DNA from: Infirmifilum lucidum
Lineage (GTDB): Archaea; Thermoproteota; Thermoprotei; Thermofilales; Thermofilaceae
Assembly (NCBI RefSeq): GCF_014876775.1
Contig: NZ_CP062310.1
Span: 124,001-188,000, forward strand
DNA: 64,000 nucleotides
Reading direction: 5' to 3'
In this document: positions 8,069 to 15,780 of the stretch, piece after piece
Position numbering within the stretch: the stretch's first letter is position 1
How the letters are laid out: each line of letters starts with the position of its first letter
Notes under the pieces: generated by a model
Seen by the model: only the letters and a program-made list of their open reading frames with translations
Told to the model about the DNA's origin: nothing
Databases searched by the model: none
Translations under genes and position numbers: made by a program

Positions 8069-9430
8069 TTATTGTTCTTTGGCTCTTAATAGCCCCGCGA
8101 GGCCGGCTGTGAAGCCGATGAATAGCATGGTGAGGCCGACTTCTATGGGCGCGAGCGCTGCTTCTTTGATCGCCCGCGACTTGTCGGCGACTGCGGCGGC
8201 CAGTTCCGGCGGGATCCCCTTCCTGGCCCCGGCGAGCATGGGTGACAGCTCGTACACGAAGGCTCCCACTAGCGCGACTGCGGCGCCGGCCACGAAGAGC
8301 CATATCAGCCTTCTCGGGAGGCCTCGGAGGGCGTCCGCGTAAAGCAGGAAGGTCGTGTACGCGAAGATTAGCGCCAGCATGTGCCAGTGCGCCACGTTGT
8401 ACGAGATCTCGTCTCTCAGGGGCCACACGACTCTCACCACGTCTCTCAACTGCGCCGCGACTAGGGGCCCCGTCGAAGTCACGAGGGCCACTGTCAGTAC
8501 TGGAGAGAGGAACAAGCCGAACTTCACTGAATCCCTCCACCCGCCTCCCGCCACCTGCTTGAGTAGGTAGAGCCAGAGGATGAAGAGCGACGCGTGGAGG
8601 GGGGCCACGCCGAAGTATATTACCTGGTGGGCGATAGGCCTCAGGGGCACTACTGCCAGGATGCCCGCGAGGGTTATCACCGAGCCGATGGTTGTGAACG
8701 CCAGGGCCCACCTGTACAGCCTGCCGCTAGCCCCCACCCACTTAAAGCCTATGAGCATGAGCGCCGCTCCCCAGAGCGCCACTGCGCCGTGGGCGTGGCC
8801 CGTAGCGACTAGTTGGAGCGGGGTGGCCACGGGCCCCAGATCCCTGTACTCGAGGGTGGAGTGGTGCTCCAGTAGCACGGGCCTGGCCCCCCTGTCGAAG
8901 CCGAAGTAGGAGGCATACACGCCGCCGAGCGTGATCGACAGCACGAGGCAGAGGCCTGTCGTGAAGAACGCGGCTTTCTCAAGGGTGTTGTCCCTCCAGC
9001 TGGTCTTGAGCGGGGACATGGCGTACAGCAACGCCACGGCGCCCGCGAACACCAGCGCCAGGCCGACTATCCACACTGTGTGGACGAGCGGCGACCTCCA
9101 GAAGTAGGCGAAGACTATTCCCGAGGGGATCGCGAGAGACCAGCCTGCAGTCACCAGCTCGGAGACTCCGGGCTTGTACGACTGATCCATGTCCACGTAC
9201 CTCAAAGCCAGGTAGGCCAGGGCTGACATGACCACAACGGCGGCCACGTGGTACGCCATTATCGCCCTTGCCTCGAAGTCCTCAAAGGTGGCCTTGGCCT
9301 GGCCCAGCGAGAGAATTGCCTTTTTAACTGGGAGGGACTCGGCTAGCGGGCCCGAGAGCGTCGCCAAGAAGGCGATGGCAAGGGAAGTGGCGACTAGTAG
9401 TGCCTTTTCAGCCCTCGTCATAGATAACAT
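8069..9430 (-). CDS. Multi-pass membrane protein with conserved-looking histidines
   Basis: A 453-residue protein with about ten hydrophobic helices. Histidines sit inside or at the ends of helices in suggestive pairs: YHVA (about 60), TGHAHG (about 213), HQVIYFG with PLHAS, and AHWHM (about 350). This pattern recalls haem- or metal-binding membrane oxidoreductases such as the haem-copper/NorB superfamily. The helix count and order do not match a normal subunit I, so I do not assign a function. It lies 5 bp downstream of a second membrane gene (9436-10005), in one operon beneath an HTH regulator. It may be a redox or gas-sensing membrane protein (inference). Confidence 0.75.
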   Translation of the reverse strand: MLSMTRAEKALLVATSLAIAFLATLSGPLAESLPVKKAILSLGQAKATFEDFEARAIMAYHVAAVVVMSALAYLALRYVDMDQSYKPGVSELVTAGWSLAIPSGIVFAYFWRSPLVHTVWIVGLALVFAGAVALLYAMSPLKTSWRDNTLEKAAFFTTGLCLVLSITLGGVYASYFGFDRGARPVLLEHHSTLEYRDLGPVATPLQLVATGHAHGAVALWGAALMLIGFKWVGASGRLYRWALAFTTIGSVITLAGILAVVPLRPIAHQVIYFGVAPLHASLFILWLYLLKQVAGGGWRDSVKFGLFLSPVLTVALVTSTGPLVAAQLRDVVRVVWPLRDEISYNVAHWHMLALIFAYTTFLLYADALRGLPRRLIWLFVAGAAVALVGAFVYELSPMLAGARKGIPPELAAAVADKSRAIKEAALAPIEVGLTMLFIGFTAGLAGLLRAKEQ

Positions 9431-9435
9431 ACCCT

Positions 9436-10005
9436 TTACTTCCTCCTCAGCAGGGCGCCGGCCCCCACGAAGACTATAGTTCCGAGGAGCACGTATGGCA
9501 GTATTGTCAATACTAAGTCGAGGGGTAGCAGGGGGCGCCCCGCGGCTATTGTGGCGAGGGCTACACCGCCGATGCCTATGAGCAACGCGCCTACTGAGAC
9601 GAGGGCAAAGTAGGGTGGTGCCGCCTTTCTAGCTACGGCGTATATAGGTAACACTAAGAGGATTAGGCCGGCCACCGAGTGGAACGCCACGACCGCCTGC
9701 CTAAACGTAGCGGCCACGATGACTCCGATGACCACGAAGATTAGGTACCACCTCCAGTACCTGGGGGTCACGGCGTGTACAGTCCCCAGTGACAGGATCA
9801 GCGGGGGCAGGGAGCCCAAGACCGGCACTACTGGAGAGCCGAGGGCCCCGTACCCGGCCACGGCCAGTACAAGCGATAGAGCCCCCAGCACGAGCAAGCC
9901 TAGACCAAAGCTCACGTCGTCCAGATCCTTCCTCGCAACCCCTCTAAACCCCAGGTAGCCGCCAAGCGCGAGACCTACTACTCCTGCAACCCAGAGGGCT
10001 GTCAC
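9436..10005 (-). CDS. Small multi-pass membrane protein, first gene of the operon
   Basis: 189 residues from a GTG start, with about six hydrophobic helices and short loops. I see no catalytic motif and do not recognise the family. Five bases separate it from the following 453-residue histidine-rich membrane protein, so the two probably form one complex or pathway. Its promoter region (10020-10080) carries two palindromes next to a TATA-like AAAAG stretch, and an HTH regulator lies just upstream in the same orientation. Confidence 0.7.
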   Translation of the reverse strand: MTALWVAGVVGLALGGYLGFRGVARKDLDDVSFGLGLLVLGALSLVLAVAGYGALGSPVVPVLGSLPPLILSLGTVHAVTPRYWRWYLIFVVIGVIVAATFRQAVVAFHSVAGLILLVLPIYAVARKAAPPYFALVSVGALLIGIGGVALATIAAGRPLLPLDLVLTILPYVLLGTIVFVGAGALLRRK

Positions 10006-10041
10006 GCCTTATTCACCGTCGATCCTCCATACTAACTTTTA

Positions 10042-10058
10042 GGTTAACGGCGTTAACC
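10042..10058. promoter_or_regulatory. 17-bp palindrome, candidate operator
   Basis: GGTTAACG, one base, CGTTAACC: a perfect 8-bp inverted repeat. It lies 37 bp before the GTG at 10005 and directly upstream of a TATA-like element (about 10032-10037 on the minus strand). That is a typical site for an archaeal activator or repressor. Confidence 0.5.
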
Positions 10059-10064
10059 GGGGGC

Positions 10065-10080
10065 CTAGGCTGGAGCCTAG
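10065..10080. promoter_or_regulatory. Second short palindrome upstream of the membrane operon
   Basis: CTAGGC, four bases, GCCTAG: a perfect 6-bp inverted repeat 7 bp from the 17-bp palindrome. It may be a second operator half or chance in GC-rich sequence. Confidence 0.3.
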
Positions 10081-10131
10081 CGCCTTCCCCCTTAGCCCTG
10101 GCAGTAATACCCGAGTGCCCGTGTCCACTCC

Positions 10132-10170
10132 CCACGCTGGCATGGCTGGCCTCGGTGGGCGCCAGCGTGG
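10132..10170. terminator. 10-bp hairpin downstream of the HTH gene
   Basis: CCACGCTGGC (10132-10141) and GCCAGCGTGG (10161-10170) form a perfect 10-bp inverted repeat with a 19-base loop. It lies 17 bp beyond the stop of the HTH gene (10187) and before the membrane operon. It could slow or end transcription of the regulator or act as a structured leader. No T-run follows, so the terminator label is tentative. Confidence 0.3.
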
Positions 10171-10186
10171 CCGCAGTGCGGCGGGG

Positions 10187-10639
10187 CTAAATAAGGAGGG
10201 CCACTTTCCTCAGTGCCCTCTTAACTAGTTTATGTACTGCTACTTTGCTTACGCTGAGCTCCCGGGCCAGATCCCCTAGCTTTCTGCCCATGGCCACTTG
10301 GAGGAGGGCGTCCCTCTGTTTCTCGGTGAGTAGCAAGTCCTTGTGGGACACCTCCTCTACTCTCAGCACTTGCGTGTTCCTCAACAGTTTTCTTACAGCA
10401 CTGTTCTTCGCCACCACGAAGGTTACCAGCCCCCTGCTCACCTTAACGTTGTAGACGTATCCGCACGTAGACAGCCTGAAGAACAGGCACTCGTCACAAT
10501 ACAACGATACTTGCTCTACTCCCCTGGAGGTAGCCACCAGATGGACGACTCTCCCCCCTTGCAGGCGAAAGCCGAGGTGGGCGTAAGCGTCCGGGGGCAC
10601 TCTGGGACATGTGCGCGAAATAACCTTGAGGTACTTCAT
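10187..10639 (-). CDS. HTH transcriptional regulator (Bat/HTH_10-like)
   Basis: 150 residues from ATG 10639. The C-terminal third carries an HTH of the kind found in bacterio-opsin activator-like archaeal regulators: LTEKQRDALLQVA, then LGDLARELSVSKVAVHKLVK (about residues 103-145). The N-terminal half is a beta-rich sensor-like domain with three or four cysteines (CDEC, CGY), possibly metal- or redox-sensitive. It precedes the two membrane genes on the same strand and probably controls them through the palindromes at 10042-10080 (inference). A TATA-like stretch sits at about 10648-10658. Confidence 0.75.
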   Translation of the reverse strand: MKYLKVISRTCPRVPPDAYAHLGFRLQGGRVVHLVATSRGVEQVSLYCDECLFFRLSTCGYVYNVKVSRGLVTFVVAKNSAVRKLLRNTQVLRVEEVSHKDLLLTEKQRDALLQVAMGRKLGDLARELSVSKVAVHKLVKRALRKVALLI

Positions 10640-11100
10640 AGTATCAAAAATAGCATGTATTCCCAGTTATATGTTCACCTCTCACGTACAGCTGAGTATC
10701 AAGTGGGCGCGACCGCGTAGGCTCTGACGGGAATTTCCTCGACACTCCACTGGGCCGCCGCCACTAACAGCGCCGGCCCGACCACTTCGAGAGGCGTGAA
10801 GGTAGGTAGCTGGCAGCTCGTAGCTGCGAAGGCTGTATACAGGGATGGTGGCCTGAAGGCTCCAGCGCCGGGGGCTTCCCCTTTAAAAGAGTCGTGGGGG
10901 ACAGGCGTAGCTGTGGGTGGGCCCCGGGGGAAGTGCTTGGCCGTGCCCGAGTGGGCGGTGTTTTGGGTTGGGGTGGCAACAGAGTATAGCCTATCCTACT
11001 GCAACGAGAGCGGGCTCTTCGAGCGAAAAACGGGAGCAGGGCGCCTCGGACTGCCGGGGGTTCCCGGCGATGAAAGCTTATTAGTGGGGGGTCGTGTGTA
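10640..11100. other. 461-bp stretch without a convincing gene
   Basis: GC-rich sequence with open frames on both strands but no protein-like translation. Only the last 30 bp hold a TATA-like CTTATTAG (11077-11084), about 18-24 bp before the GTG at 11101. Nothing else was recognised. Confidence 0.4.
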
Positions 11101-11277
11101 GTGGCTGTGGTTAAAGAAGTAGGTGGGTTATGGGTCTGCGAGTACTGTGGCCTCAAGTACGAGAGTAGGGAACTTGCCGAAAGCTGCGAGGCCTGGTGTA
11201 GGCGGCACAGGAGCTGCAACCTGGAGATAGCTAAACACGCCGTTGGTAGGCCGCTGAGGAGGCTCGTCTGGAAGTAG
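11101..11277 (+). CDS. Small archaeal zinc-finger protein (58 aa)
   Basis: A compact protein from a GTG start. It contains WVCEYCGLKY, then SCEAWCRRHRSCN and a C-terminal EIAKHAVG. The CxxC pair plus downstream C and H residues suggest one zinc-binding site of a type common in small archaeal proteins. A TATA-like element about 20 bp upstream of GTG 11101 fits a leaderless transcript. It probably binds nucleic acid or another protein; the exact role is unknown. Confidence 0.7.
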   Translation: MAVVKEVGGLWVCEYCGLKYESRELAESCEAWCRRHRSCNLEIAKHAVGRPLRRLVWK

Positions 11278-11360
11278 CTTAACTTCAACGAGCGGCGCCC
11301 CGGTGCTAGGTGGCCTGAGTTCACGTTCCTGGGGCACGCACCGATCCACTCAGAGTAGGT

Positions 11361-11777
11361 CTATGCCCGCCAGTACTTCGGCGGGGCACTCCTCCTGGTC
11401 TTGTCTGGGGGCTCCCACCTGAACCTCCAGAGGCCGCGCTTAGGGTCTTCGAGCGCTATGCCCAGCTCGCTGATCAGCGCGTCGCTGATTAGGGGCTCGT
11501 CCGCGAGCTGTGAGATCACGATGTCTGTAACGACTTCTGGGGGTGTTGCGTCGGGCTCGGCTACTGTGACTCTCGCTACCCCTGGCAGGATCCAGACCCT
11601 TAGAGGGCCTCCCGCTGTCTCGAACACTGTCTCCTCTGCCCTCTCGGGCGGCCAGAGCCCCAGCCTCCTCGCTAGCTCGACTGGTACTAGTAGCTGTGGG
11701 GTCTCGGAGCTGTAGCCGCTATTGGCTAGGGCCGGTGTCTCCTCGGCCCTGTCCCCGACTCTCACCCTCACTCTCAC
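11361..11777 (-). CDS. Retropepsin-like fold protein with degenerate active site (copy 1)
   Basis: 138 residues from GTG 11777. It opens with a strand of alternating R and V, then ALANSGYSSETPQLLVP, which sits where clan AA aspartic proteases have a DTG-hydrophobic loop. Here the Asp is Asn (NSGY). The C-terminus is ALEDPKRGLWRF. It is paralogous to the product at 34850-35272 (shared RLGLWPP and GLWRF motifs), which has NTGF at the same place. Loss of the catalytic Asp suggests a binding rather than a protease role. It overlaps a small upstream ORF and sits behind a coiled-coil/TM gene. Confidence 0.65.
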   Translation of the reverse strand: MRVRVRVGDRAEETPALANSGYSSETPQLLVPVELARRLGLWPPERAEETVFETAGGPLRVWILPGVARVTVAEPDATPPEVVTDIVISQLADEPLISDALISELGIALEDPKRGLWRFRWEPPDKTRRSAPPKYWRA

Positions 11778-11922
11778 TCTTACGACCAGCCTCCCTCGCC
11801 CCGGCCCTTATGAGGCCTATCCTCGTCTTGTGGTCTCTTATTAGGCCGATGAACTGCTTCTCCATCCCGCTATAGTCTGGGCCGGCTCCTATAATTTCTT
11901 TCGCCTCCGGGGGCCTGTTCAC
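11719..11922 (-). CDS. Small ORF coupled between coiled-coil and retropepsin-like genes
   Basis: 67 residues. Its GTG overlaps the stop of the preceding coiled-coil gene (GTGA), and its 3' end overlaps the retropepsin-like gene by 59 bp. It contains RIGLIRAGAREAG, similar to the RIGYLRPL repeats of the small ORF that precedes the other retropepsin-like copy (34759-34878). The repeated arrangement supports a real, translation-coupled leader protein. The protein itself is unrecognised. Confidence 0.4.
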   Translation of the reverse strand: MNRPPEAKEIIGAGPDYSGMEKQFIGLIRDHKTRIGLIRAGAREAGRKSESEGESRGQGRGDTGPSQ

Positions 11923-12590
11923 TGCGCTAGTAGCTTTAGTGCCAGCGGTACTAGTATGGTTGATGCTAGTGTCACTATTATCGCTAGTAGGCTCGCCCTG
12001 AGTAGTGCCGAGAGGTCGCCGACTCTCCCGTTTAGGTCGTCTATCCTCTTGTTGATATCGCCGATACGGGCGTCGATGTAGCCTACTAGTTCCCTCTTCA
12101 AGTCCTGGAGATCCTGTTTAGTGGCGACCCCGCGTATAACGCCCTCTGACCTCCTCCCTGCCCTAAAGGGCGAGGGTTCCTTGGGCAGGGAGGTTCGGGG
12201 CTACACCCCGTCGGGTTCAGCCCCGGGCCGGGTCTCCGGCCCATTACCCCTATCCCCCACGGGACTCGGGGCTATGGATCCCGTGGTAGGCATAGTGAGC
12301 GGGATGGGGACGCCACACATATTCATTGGTGGTTGGCCTACCACGGTTGGCCCATGCTCGGAACTCACAGCGTGGGCCACACACCAATTCCCAAATCTCG
12401 TCATTAATTGATGATTACCTAGCACTTTTAAGCCTATCGCCGACATCCCCGCCCTGAAGGGCGAGGCTTTCAGTTGTAAGAGTACGAGTCTAGCCTCGGG
12501 GCCTGAGACTGTTGTCTCGGCGAGCTCGCGCCTGTATTTGGGCTCCTCTCTCAGCTGCCTGGGGGGCTCCTCGGCCACTAAGCGCCCCAC
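11919..12590 (-). pseudogene. Coiled-coil/TM protein gene split by an IS-like insertion
   Basis: The N-terminal part (12590-12474, from GTG) ends VSGPEARLVLLQ. The C-terminal part (12143-11919) resumes GVIRGVATKQDLQDLKREL, then a coiled coil and a final hydrophobic helix near residues 35-57 of that part. The paralogue at 13432-14118 reads VSDPEVRLVLLQGVIREAATKQDI without interruption, so exactly 330 bp (12144-12473) is extra here. An in-frame TAG inside the insert (12201-12203) stops the joined frame. The C-terminal part can still be read from an internal start at 12101, giving a 60-residue membrane-anchored coiled coil. Confidence 0.75.
12144..12473 (-). mobile_element. 330-bp IS200/IS605-type non-autonomous element (MITE-like)
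   Basis: Its limits come from alignment of the interrupted gene with its intact paralogue. Each end has a GCCCT(A/G)AAGGGC hairpin inside a similar, directly oriented context (about 12158-12177 and 12450-12470). Such hairpins are typical of IS200/IS605 ends and TnpB omega-RNA 3' regions. The core has further GC-rich inverted repeats (GGGCCGG/CCGGCCC-like, about 12225-12245) and no complete transposase. No target-site duplication is visible, as expected for that family. Confidence 0.6.
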
Positions 12591-12632
12591 GTAGTATCTA
12601 CTCTCGGAGCTTATAAAGTAGTCTGGGCGGCG

Positions 12633-13079
12633 CTACCTCGCGGGAGTGTAGGACTGTATGTGCGCTACTGCGTCGTCCCTGCCCCGTAGCGCGCCGAGTA
12701 GCTTCTCGTCGGCCGTGTAGGCTGTGGTTCCGAGCTTCCTGGCAAGGGCTACGTAGAGCGCGTCGTAGACTGTGACGTTGTTGTCGATGCTGTACCCCAG
12801 CGCCTCCAGGAGTAGCTCCGAGCCCACCTCCTCCAGCTCTATGCCGGCCTCGTAGAGCACGCGTAGGCCCCTCAGGGCCTGCTCCCTCGTCAGCACGCTC
12901 CTGGCGACGTACTTTCGGAGGGCGTTGGCGACTTCCACCATTAGGGTGCTGGGGGCGTGTACCGTTACCCTGCCGTAGAGGTGGTCGTCTCGCAGCATCC
13001 TCGCGTGCTTGGAGTAGTCCTCCTCTATGAACCACTTGAGCACAACGCTCGCGTCCGCCACTACCGGGCTAGCCCTCAT
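12633..13079 (-). CDS. vapC: VapC-type PIN-domain toxin
   Basis: 148 residues from ATG 13079. PIN-domain acidic residues are in place: ADASVVLKW (D9), VEVANAL (E near 49), VYDALYVALA (D near 105) and YTADEKLL. VapC toxins are Mg-dependent ribonucleases that cut tRNA or rRNA and are held by VapB. The start overlaps the antitoxin gene by 11 bp. The pair sits between two paralogous coiled-coil/TM genes, one broken. Confidence 0.85.
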   Translation of the reverse strand: MRASPVVADASVVLKWFIEEDYSKHARMLRDDHLYGRVTVHAPSTLMVEVANALRKYVARSVLTREQALRGLRVLYEAGIELEEVGSELLLEALGYSIDNNVTVYDALYVALARKLGTTAYTADEKLLGALRGRDDAVAHIQSYTPAR

Positions 13080-13299
13080 CTCTGCTCTCCCTCACGAGCT
13101 CCGCGGCCAGGTTCCCGCTTACGGGGCCTACCTCCCTCGAGAGGCCCTCCATCTCCTCGACCAGCCTCCTGGCCTTCTCCTGCCGCACGCGCATCTCCAG
13201 GTACTCCCTGATCTCCCTCGCGTAGTCAATGCCCAGGGCCTTCAGCTCCTCCTTCAGCCTCCTGGGTACGCGGACGCCTATAGTGACTGTGCCCATCAC
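13069..13299 (-). CDS. vapB: VapB-type antitoxin
   Basis: 76 residues with an N-terminal VTIGVRVPRRLKEELKALG segment, the ribbon-helix-helix-like start of many archaeal VapB proteins. A charged helical tail would wrap the toxin. It is translationally coupled to the PIN toxin at 12633-13079 and would autoregulate the pair. The first two codons are both Met; either may be used. Confidence 0.8.
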   Translation of the reverse strand: MMGTVTIGVRVPRRLKEELKALGIDYAREIREYLEMRVRQEKARRLVEEMEGLSREVGPVSGNLAAELVRESRDEG

Positions 13300-13431
13300 T
13301 GTTAACAGTATGTGCTATCATTTATTGTTTACTCCGCGTGCGAGCAGAAGCCTCTGCGGGTCACCGCACCTGGCGCTCCGCGGGCTTCTAGTGTCTGCCT
13401 GTGGCTTGTGCGGGTGTGCTGTGCCGCTGGC

Positions 13432-14118
13432 TTAGGGCCAGAGTGACAGTGTTTTTAGGAGGAGTGGCACTAGTATAGTTGTGATCAGTGTGGCGACTAT
13501 AGCTACGAGGCTTGCACTGACTAGGGTTGTGAGGCGGTCAACGCTCTTGTTGATGCCCTCTATGTGGGCGTCCATGTAGTGCATGAGGTCGCTCTTCAAG
13601 CTGTCTATTCTATTCTCTAGTTCAGCTCTAAGGCGCTGAAACTCTTGTCTCGTGGCAGCCTCTGATTCACTGATCTTAGCCTCTAGTTCAGCTCTAAGGC
13701 GCTGAAACTCTTGTCTCGTGGCAGCCTCTGATTCACTGATCTTAGCCTCTAGTTCAGCTCTAAGGCGCTGAAACTCTTGTCTCGTGGCAGCCTCTGATTC
13801 ACTGATCTTAGCCTCTAGTTCAGCTCTAAGGCGCTGAAACTCTTGTCTCGTGGCAGCCTCTGATTCACTGATCTTAGCCTCTAGTTCAGCTCTAAGGCGC
13901 TGAAACTCTTGTCTCGTGGCAGCCTCTGATTCACTGATCCTGGCTTCGAGGTCGGCTCTGAGCTCCTTTATGTCTTGCTTTGTGGCGGCCTCGCGTATGA
14001 CGCCCTGCAGGAGCACTAGCCTGACTTCTGGGTCTGATACAATAGCCCCTGCGAGCATCCTGAGGGCTTTGGGGTCTTCGACTATGGCTTTGACTACTTC
14101 TTCGGCCTGCATTGCCAC
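13432..14118 (-). CDS. Coiled-coil protein with 22-residue repeats and C-terminal membrane anchor
   Basis: 228 residues. Residues 1-50 form a conserved head (AEEVVKAIVEDPKALRML, then PEVRLVLLQGVI). Residues about 58-170 are five nearly identical 22-residue repeats (AKISESEAATRQEFQRLRAE), that is, two hendecads each and a long right-handed coiled coil. The last 30 residues are a hydrophobic helix (LVAIVATLITTILVPLLL) that should anchor the protein in the membrane. It is paralogous to the gene split by an insertion at 11919-12590. It could be a spacer, sensor or bundle-forming protein; function unknown. Confidence 0.75.
   Translation of the reverse strand: MAMQAEEVVKAIVEDPKALRMLAGAIVSDPEVRLVLLQGVIREAATKQDIKELRADLEARISESEAATRQEFQRLRAELEAKISESEAATRQEFQRLRAELEAKISESEAATRQEFQRLRAELEAKISESEAATRQEFQRLRAELEAKISESEAATRQEFQRLRAELENRIDSLKSDLMHYMDAHIEGINKSVDRLTTLVSASLVAIVATLITTILVPLLLKTLSLWP
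13615..13944. repeat. Five tandem 66-bp repeats inside a coding region
   Basis: Units start at 13615, 13681, 13747, 13813 and 13879. The first four are identical by eye and the fifth differs in the last few bases. Such identity at synonymous sites means recent expansion or homogenisation by slippage or recombination. Each unit adds exactly 22 residues, so copy changes keep the frame. Confidence 0.95.
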
Positions 14119-14188
14119 GATATAGTAGCTAGAGTTGTTTATAAACCTGCTAGCCAGCGGGTGCTGTGGGGGTGAGGCGGCTGGCGGG

Positions 14189-14722
14189 CTACTCGACGCC
14201 TAGCGCCTGCCCTCTGTTGGCTTTGCGGAGCCCCAGTGCCTCTAGGAGCTCGGGGTCTGGCTCTGCAGGCTCTACGAGGAGTTGCTTCCTGTCAAAGTAG
14301 ATGTTGAGCGGCGGTGGCTCGCCGTAGTGCTCGGCGTAGGTTCTGAGCACGGCCCACCCGTGCCGCCACGCCGTCAGCGTGTCGGGGTACGCCTTGAAAG
14401 TGATGTACAGCTCCTCGTCCCTGATCTTGTCCAGGAGGCCGAAGTACTCTGCGACTACTACCAGGGCGTGCCTGTTTGCCCGCGGCTTCCCACCACTCCT
14501 GGCCGCCTTGAGGTGTCTCAGGAGATCTGAGACAACCCTCCTCCTGAGGTTCTCCGTAGCCTCTACGTAGAGTACACCCCTGTAATCCACCCCCAGCATC
14601 CTGGGTATCGGGACTGGCCTGCCCCCTCTGAACCACAGAACCGCGTAGACGCAGGGGTCGCGTGGGAGGGTGGGGGTGTCAGGCGCGATGTCGGCGAGCC
14701 TGTATATGAGCATGTAGCCCAA
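14189..14722 (-). CDS. Putative GIY-YIG-like nuclease-fold protein
   Basis: 177 residues. The order VYAVLWFR (about 26), GVLYVEATENLRRRV (about 49-63) and a late AEHYGEPPPLN (about 129) mirrors GIY, YIG, the catalytic Arg, and the Glu/Asn of GIY-YIG domains, with substitutions in each motif. It may be a divergent nuclease or an inactive relative. Upstream is an AT-rich promoter-like stretch (about 14738-14752). The neighbours are small accessory genes, so a role in defence or mobile DNA is possible but unproven. Confidence 0.5.
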   Translation of the reverse strand: MGYMLIYRLADIAPDTPTLPRDPCVYAVLWFRGGRPVPIPRMLGVDYRGVLYVEATENLRRRVVSDLLRHLKAARSGGKPRANRHALVVVAEYFGLLDKIRDEELYITFKAYPDTLTAWRHGWAVLRTYAEHYGEPPPLNIYFDRKQLLVEPAEPDPELLEALGLRKANRGQALGVE

Positions 14723-14931
14723 TAGGAGAACACTCCGGGCCTAAAATACTATTGCCCCAGCTACGGCACTCACAGTAGCCCGTAGTAGTACAGAGGAGGA
14801 GACTGCGCCGGCGCCTTCCCGCGCTCGCGCCTACTCCTGTCCCCCGTGCACTGCCCCGGCTATCCCACGCGGAAGTACCACGACACCCGCTAAAAGGCCT
14901 TCACGCCGGGGGTGGCCCGGGGGAGCCCAGC

Positions 14932-15369
14932 CTAAGCGCCTGTGCACGGCTCGATGCCTAGCACCTTGCAAGTCTCGATGGCCCTGTCCTCGAAGTGCGG
15001 GCTCGCGATCACCAGCTTGTACGGCTTGCGTCCAGTCACCCTCTCGTAGAGCTCAGCCTTCCTCTTGAACGCCGCCACGTCGCCCCGCCTCGCGTGGGGT
15101 AGAACCTCCACGAGCACTACCCCTGGGCCGCACGCCACGACGTAGACCTCGACGTGGAAGGGCACCGAGTACACGTAGCCCTCGCTGTCAAAGTACTCCC
15201 ACTTCTCAACCACCAACCCGTGCTCCTCTCTGAGCGCCCTCCTTATCTCCTCGCGGAACTCCTCCTCGCTGATCAACCCGTACATCGCGCACAGCGCGTC
15301 CACCATCCTCGATAGCTTCCCCACCTCCTCCCTCAGGGCTCGAACCACCCTCTCAATGTCCGGCTCCAT
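14932..15369 (-). CDS. Coiled-coil plus PD-(D/E)XK-like protein (DUF3782-type)
   Basis: 145 residues. A helical N-terminus (REEVGKLSRMVDALCAMYGL) leads into a nuclease-like beta core: FHVEVYVVACGPGVVLVEVLP, then a long helix and YKLVIASPHFEDRAIETC. This layout matches the archaeal DUF3782 proteins, whose core belongs to the PD-(D/E)XK fold. The usual E-x-K is VEV here, so activity is doubtful. The longer relative in this window (43551-44249) keeps VAEVKS. Confidence 0.6.
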   Translation of the reverse strand: MEPDIERVVRALREEVGKLSRMVDALCAMYGLISEEEFREEIRRALREEHGLVVEKWEYFDSEGYVYSVPFHVEVYVVACGPGVVLVEVLPHARRGDVAAFKRKAELYERVTGRKPYKLVIASPHFEDRAIETCKVLGIEPCTGA

Positions 15370-15456
15370 CGCGCCAGCACCGCGTTTCCCCTTCGGCGGC
15401 GCCGCCGCGCCGTATAAGACTTTAGGCCCCGGGCACGCGGGGGCACGCCAGCATAC

Positions 15457-15636
15457 CTAGACAGTTACGCTCCTGAGGAACTCCCTGGCGTCCTCGAGCC
15501 TCTCGAAGACGCGCCTCGTGTAGAGGTTCTTCTCCACGCTGAACCTCGAGCCGCAGCGCGGGCACTGCGTGGTCTTCGTCCCGGCTCTCGCAATCTTGAG
15601 CTGGCCGCACCTCGGGCAGGAGACGACAACGTACAT
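15457..15636 (-). CDS. DUF1922-like zinc-ribbon protein (59 aa)
   Basis: Starts at ATG 15636. Two CPRCG knuckles (residues about 7-11 and 23-27) define a zinc ribbon: SCPRCGQLK and QCPRCGSRF. A basic helix follows (YTRRVFERLEDAREFL). Proteins of this size and pattern are widespread in Thermoproteota and are annotated DUF1922. A nucleic-acid-binding role is likely (inference). Confidence 0.8.
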   Translation of the reverse strand: MYVVVSCPRCGQLKIARAGTKTTQCPRCGSRFSVEKNLYTRRVFERLEDAREFLRSVTV

Positions 15637-15780
15637 GGCTACAGCTCCCTAGGAACGGGGAAGCATAAAACCGTTTCGCGCAGGGCTACCTGTGGTTCCC
15701 AGCGTCCTCCCAAGCCTGGAGGGTTCCCTCGGGGCATCGCCCGTCCTCCCGCTCTGAGCCCGGCGCTAAGCCCTTCTGGC

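Noticed and set aside
7839-9200. Several long open frames opposite the membrane genes
   Set aside because: High GC leaves few stop codons; these are shadows with R/P/A-rich translations.
8069-9430. Haem-copper oxidase subunit I
   Set aside because: Histidine pairs are suggestive, but helix number and motif order do not fit; left as unknown membrane protein.
13615-13944. CRISPR-like array
   Set aside because: The repeats are directly adjacent without spacers and encode a continuous coiled coil.
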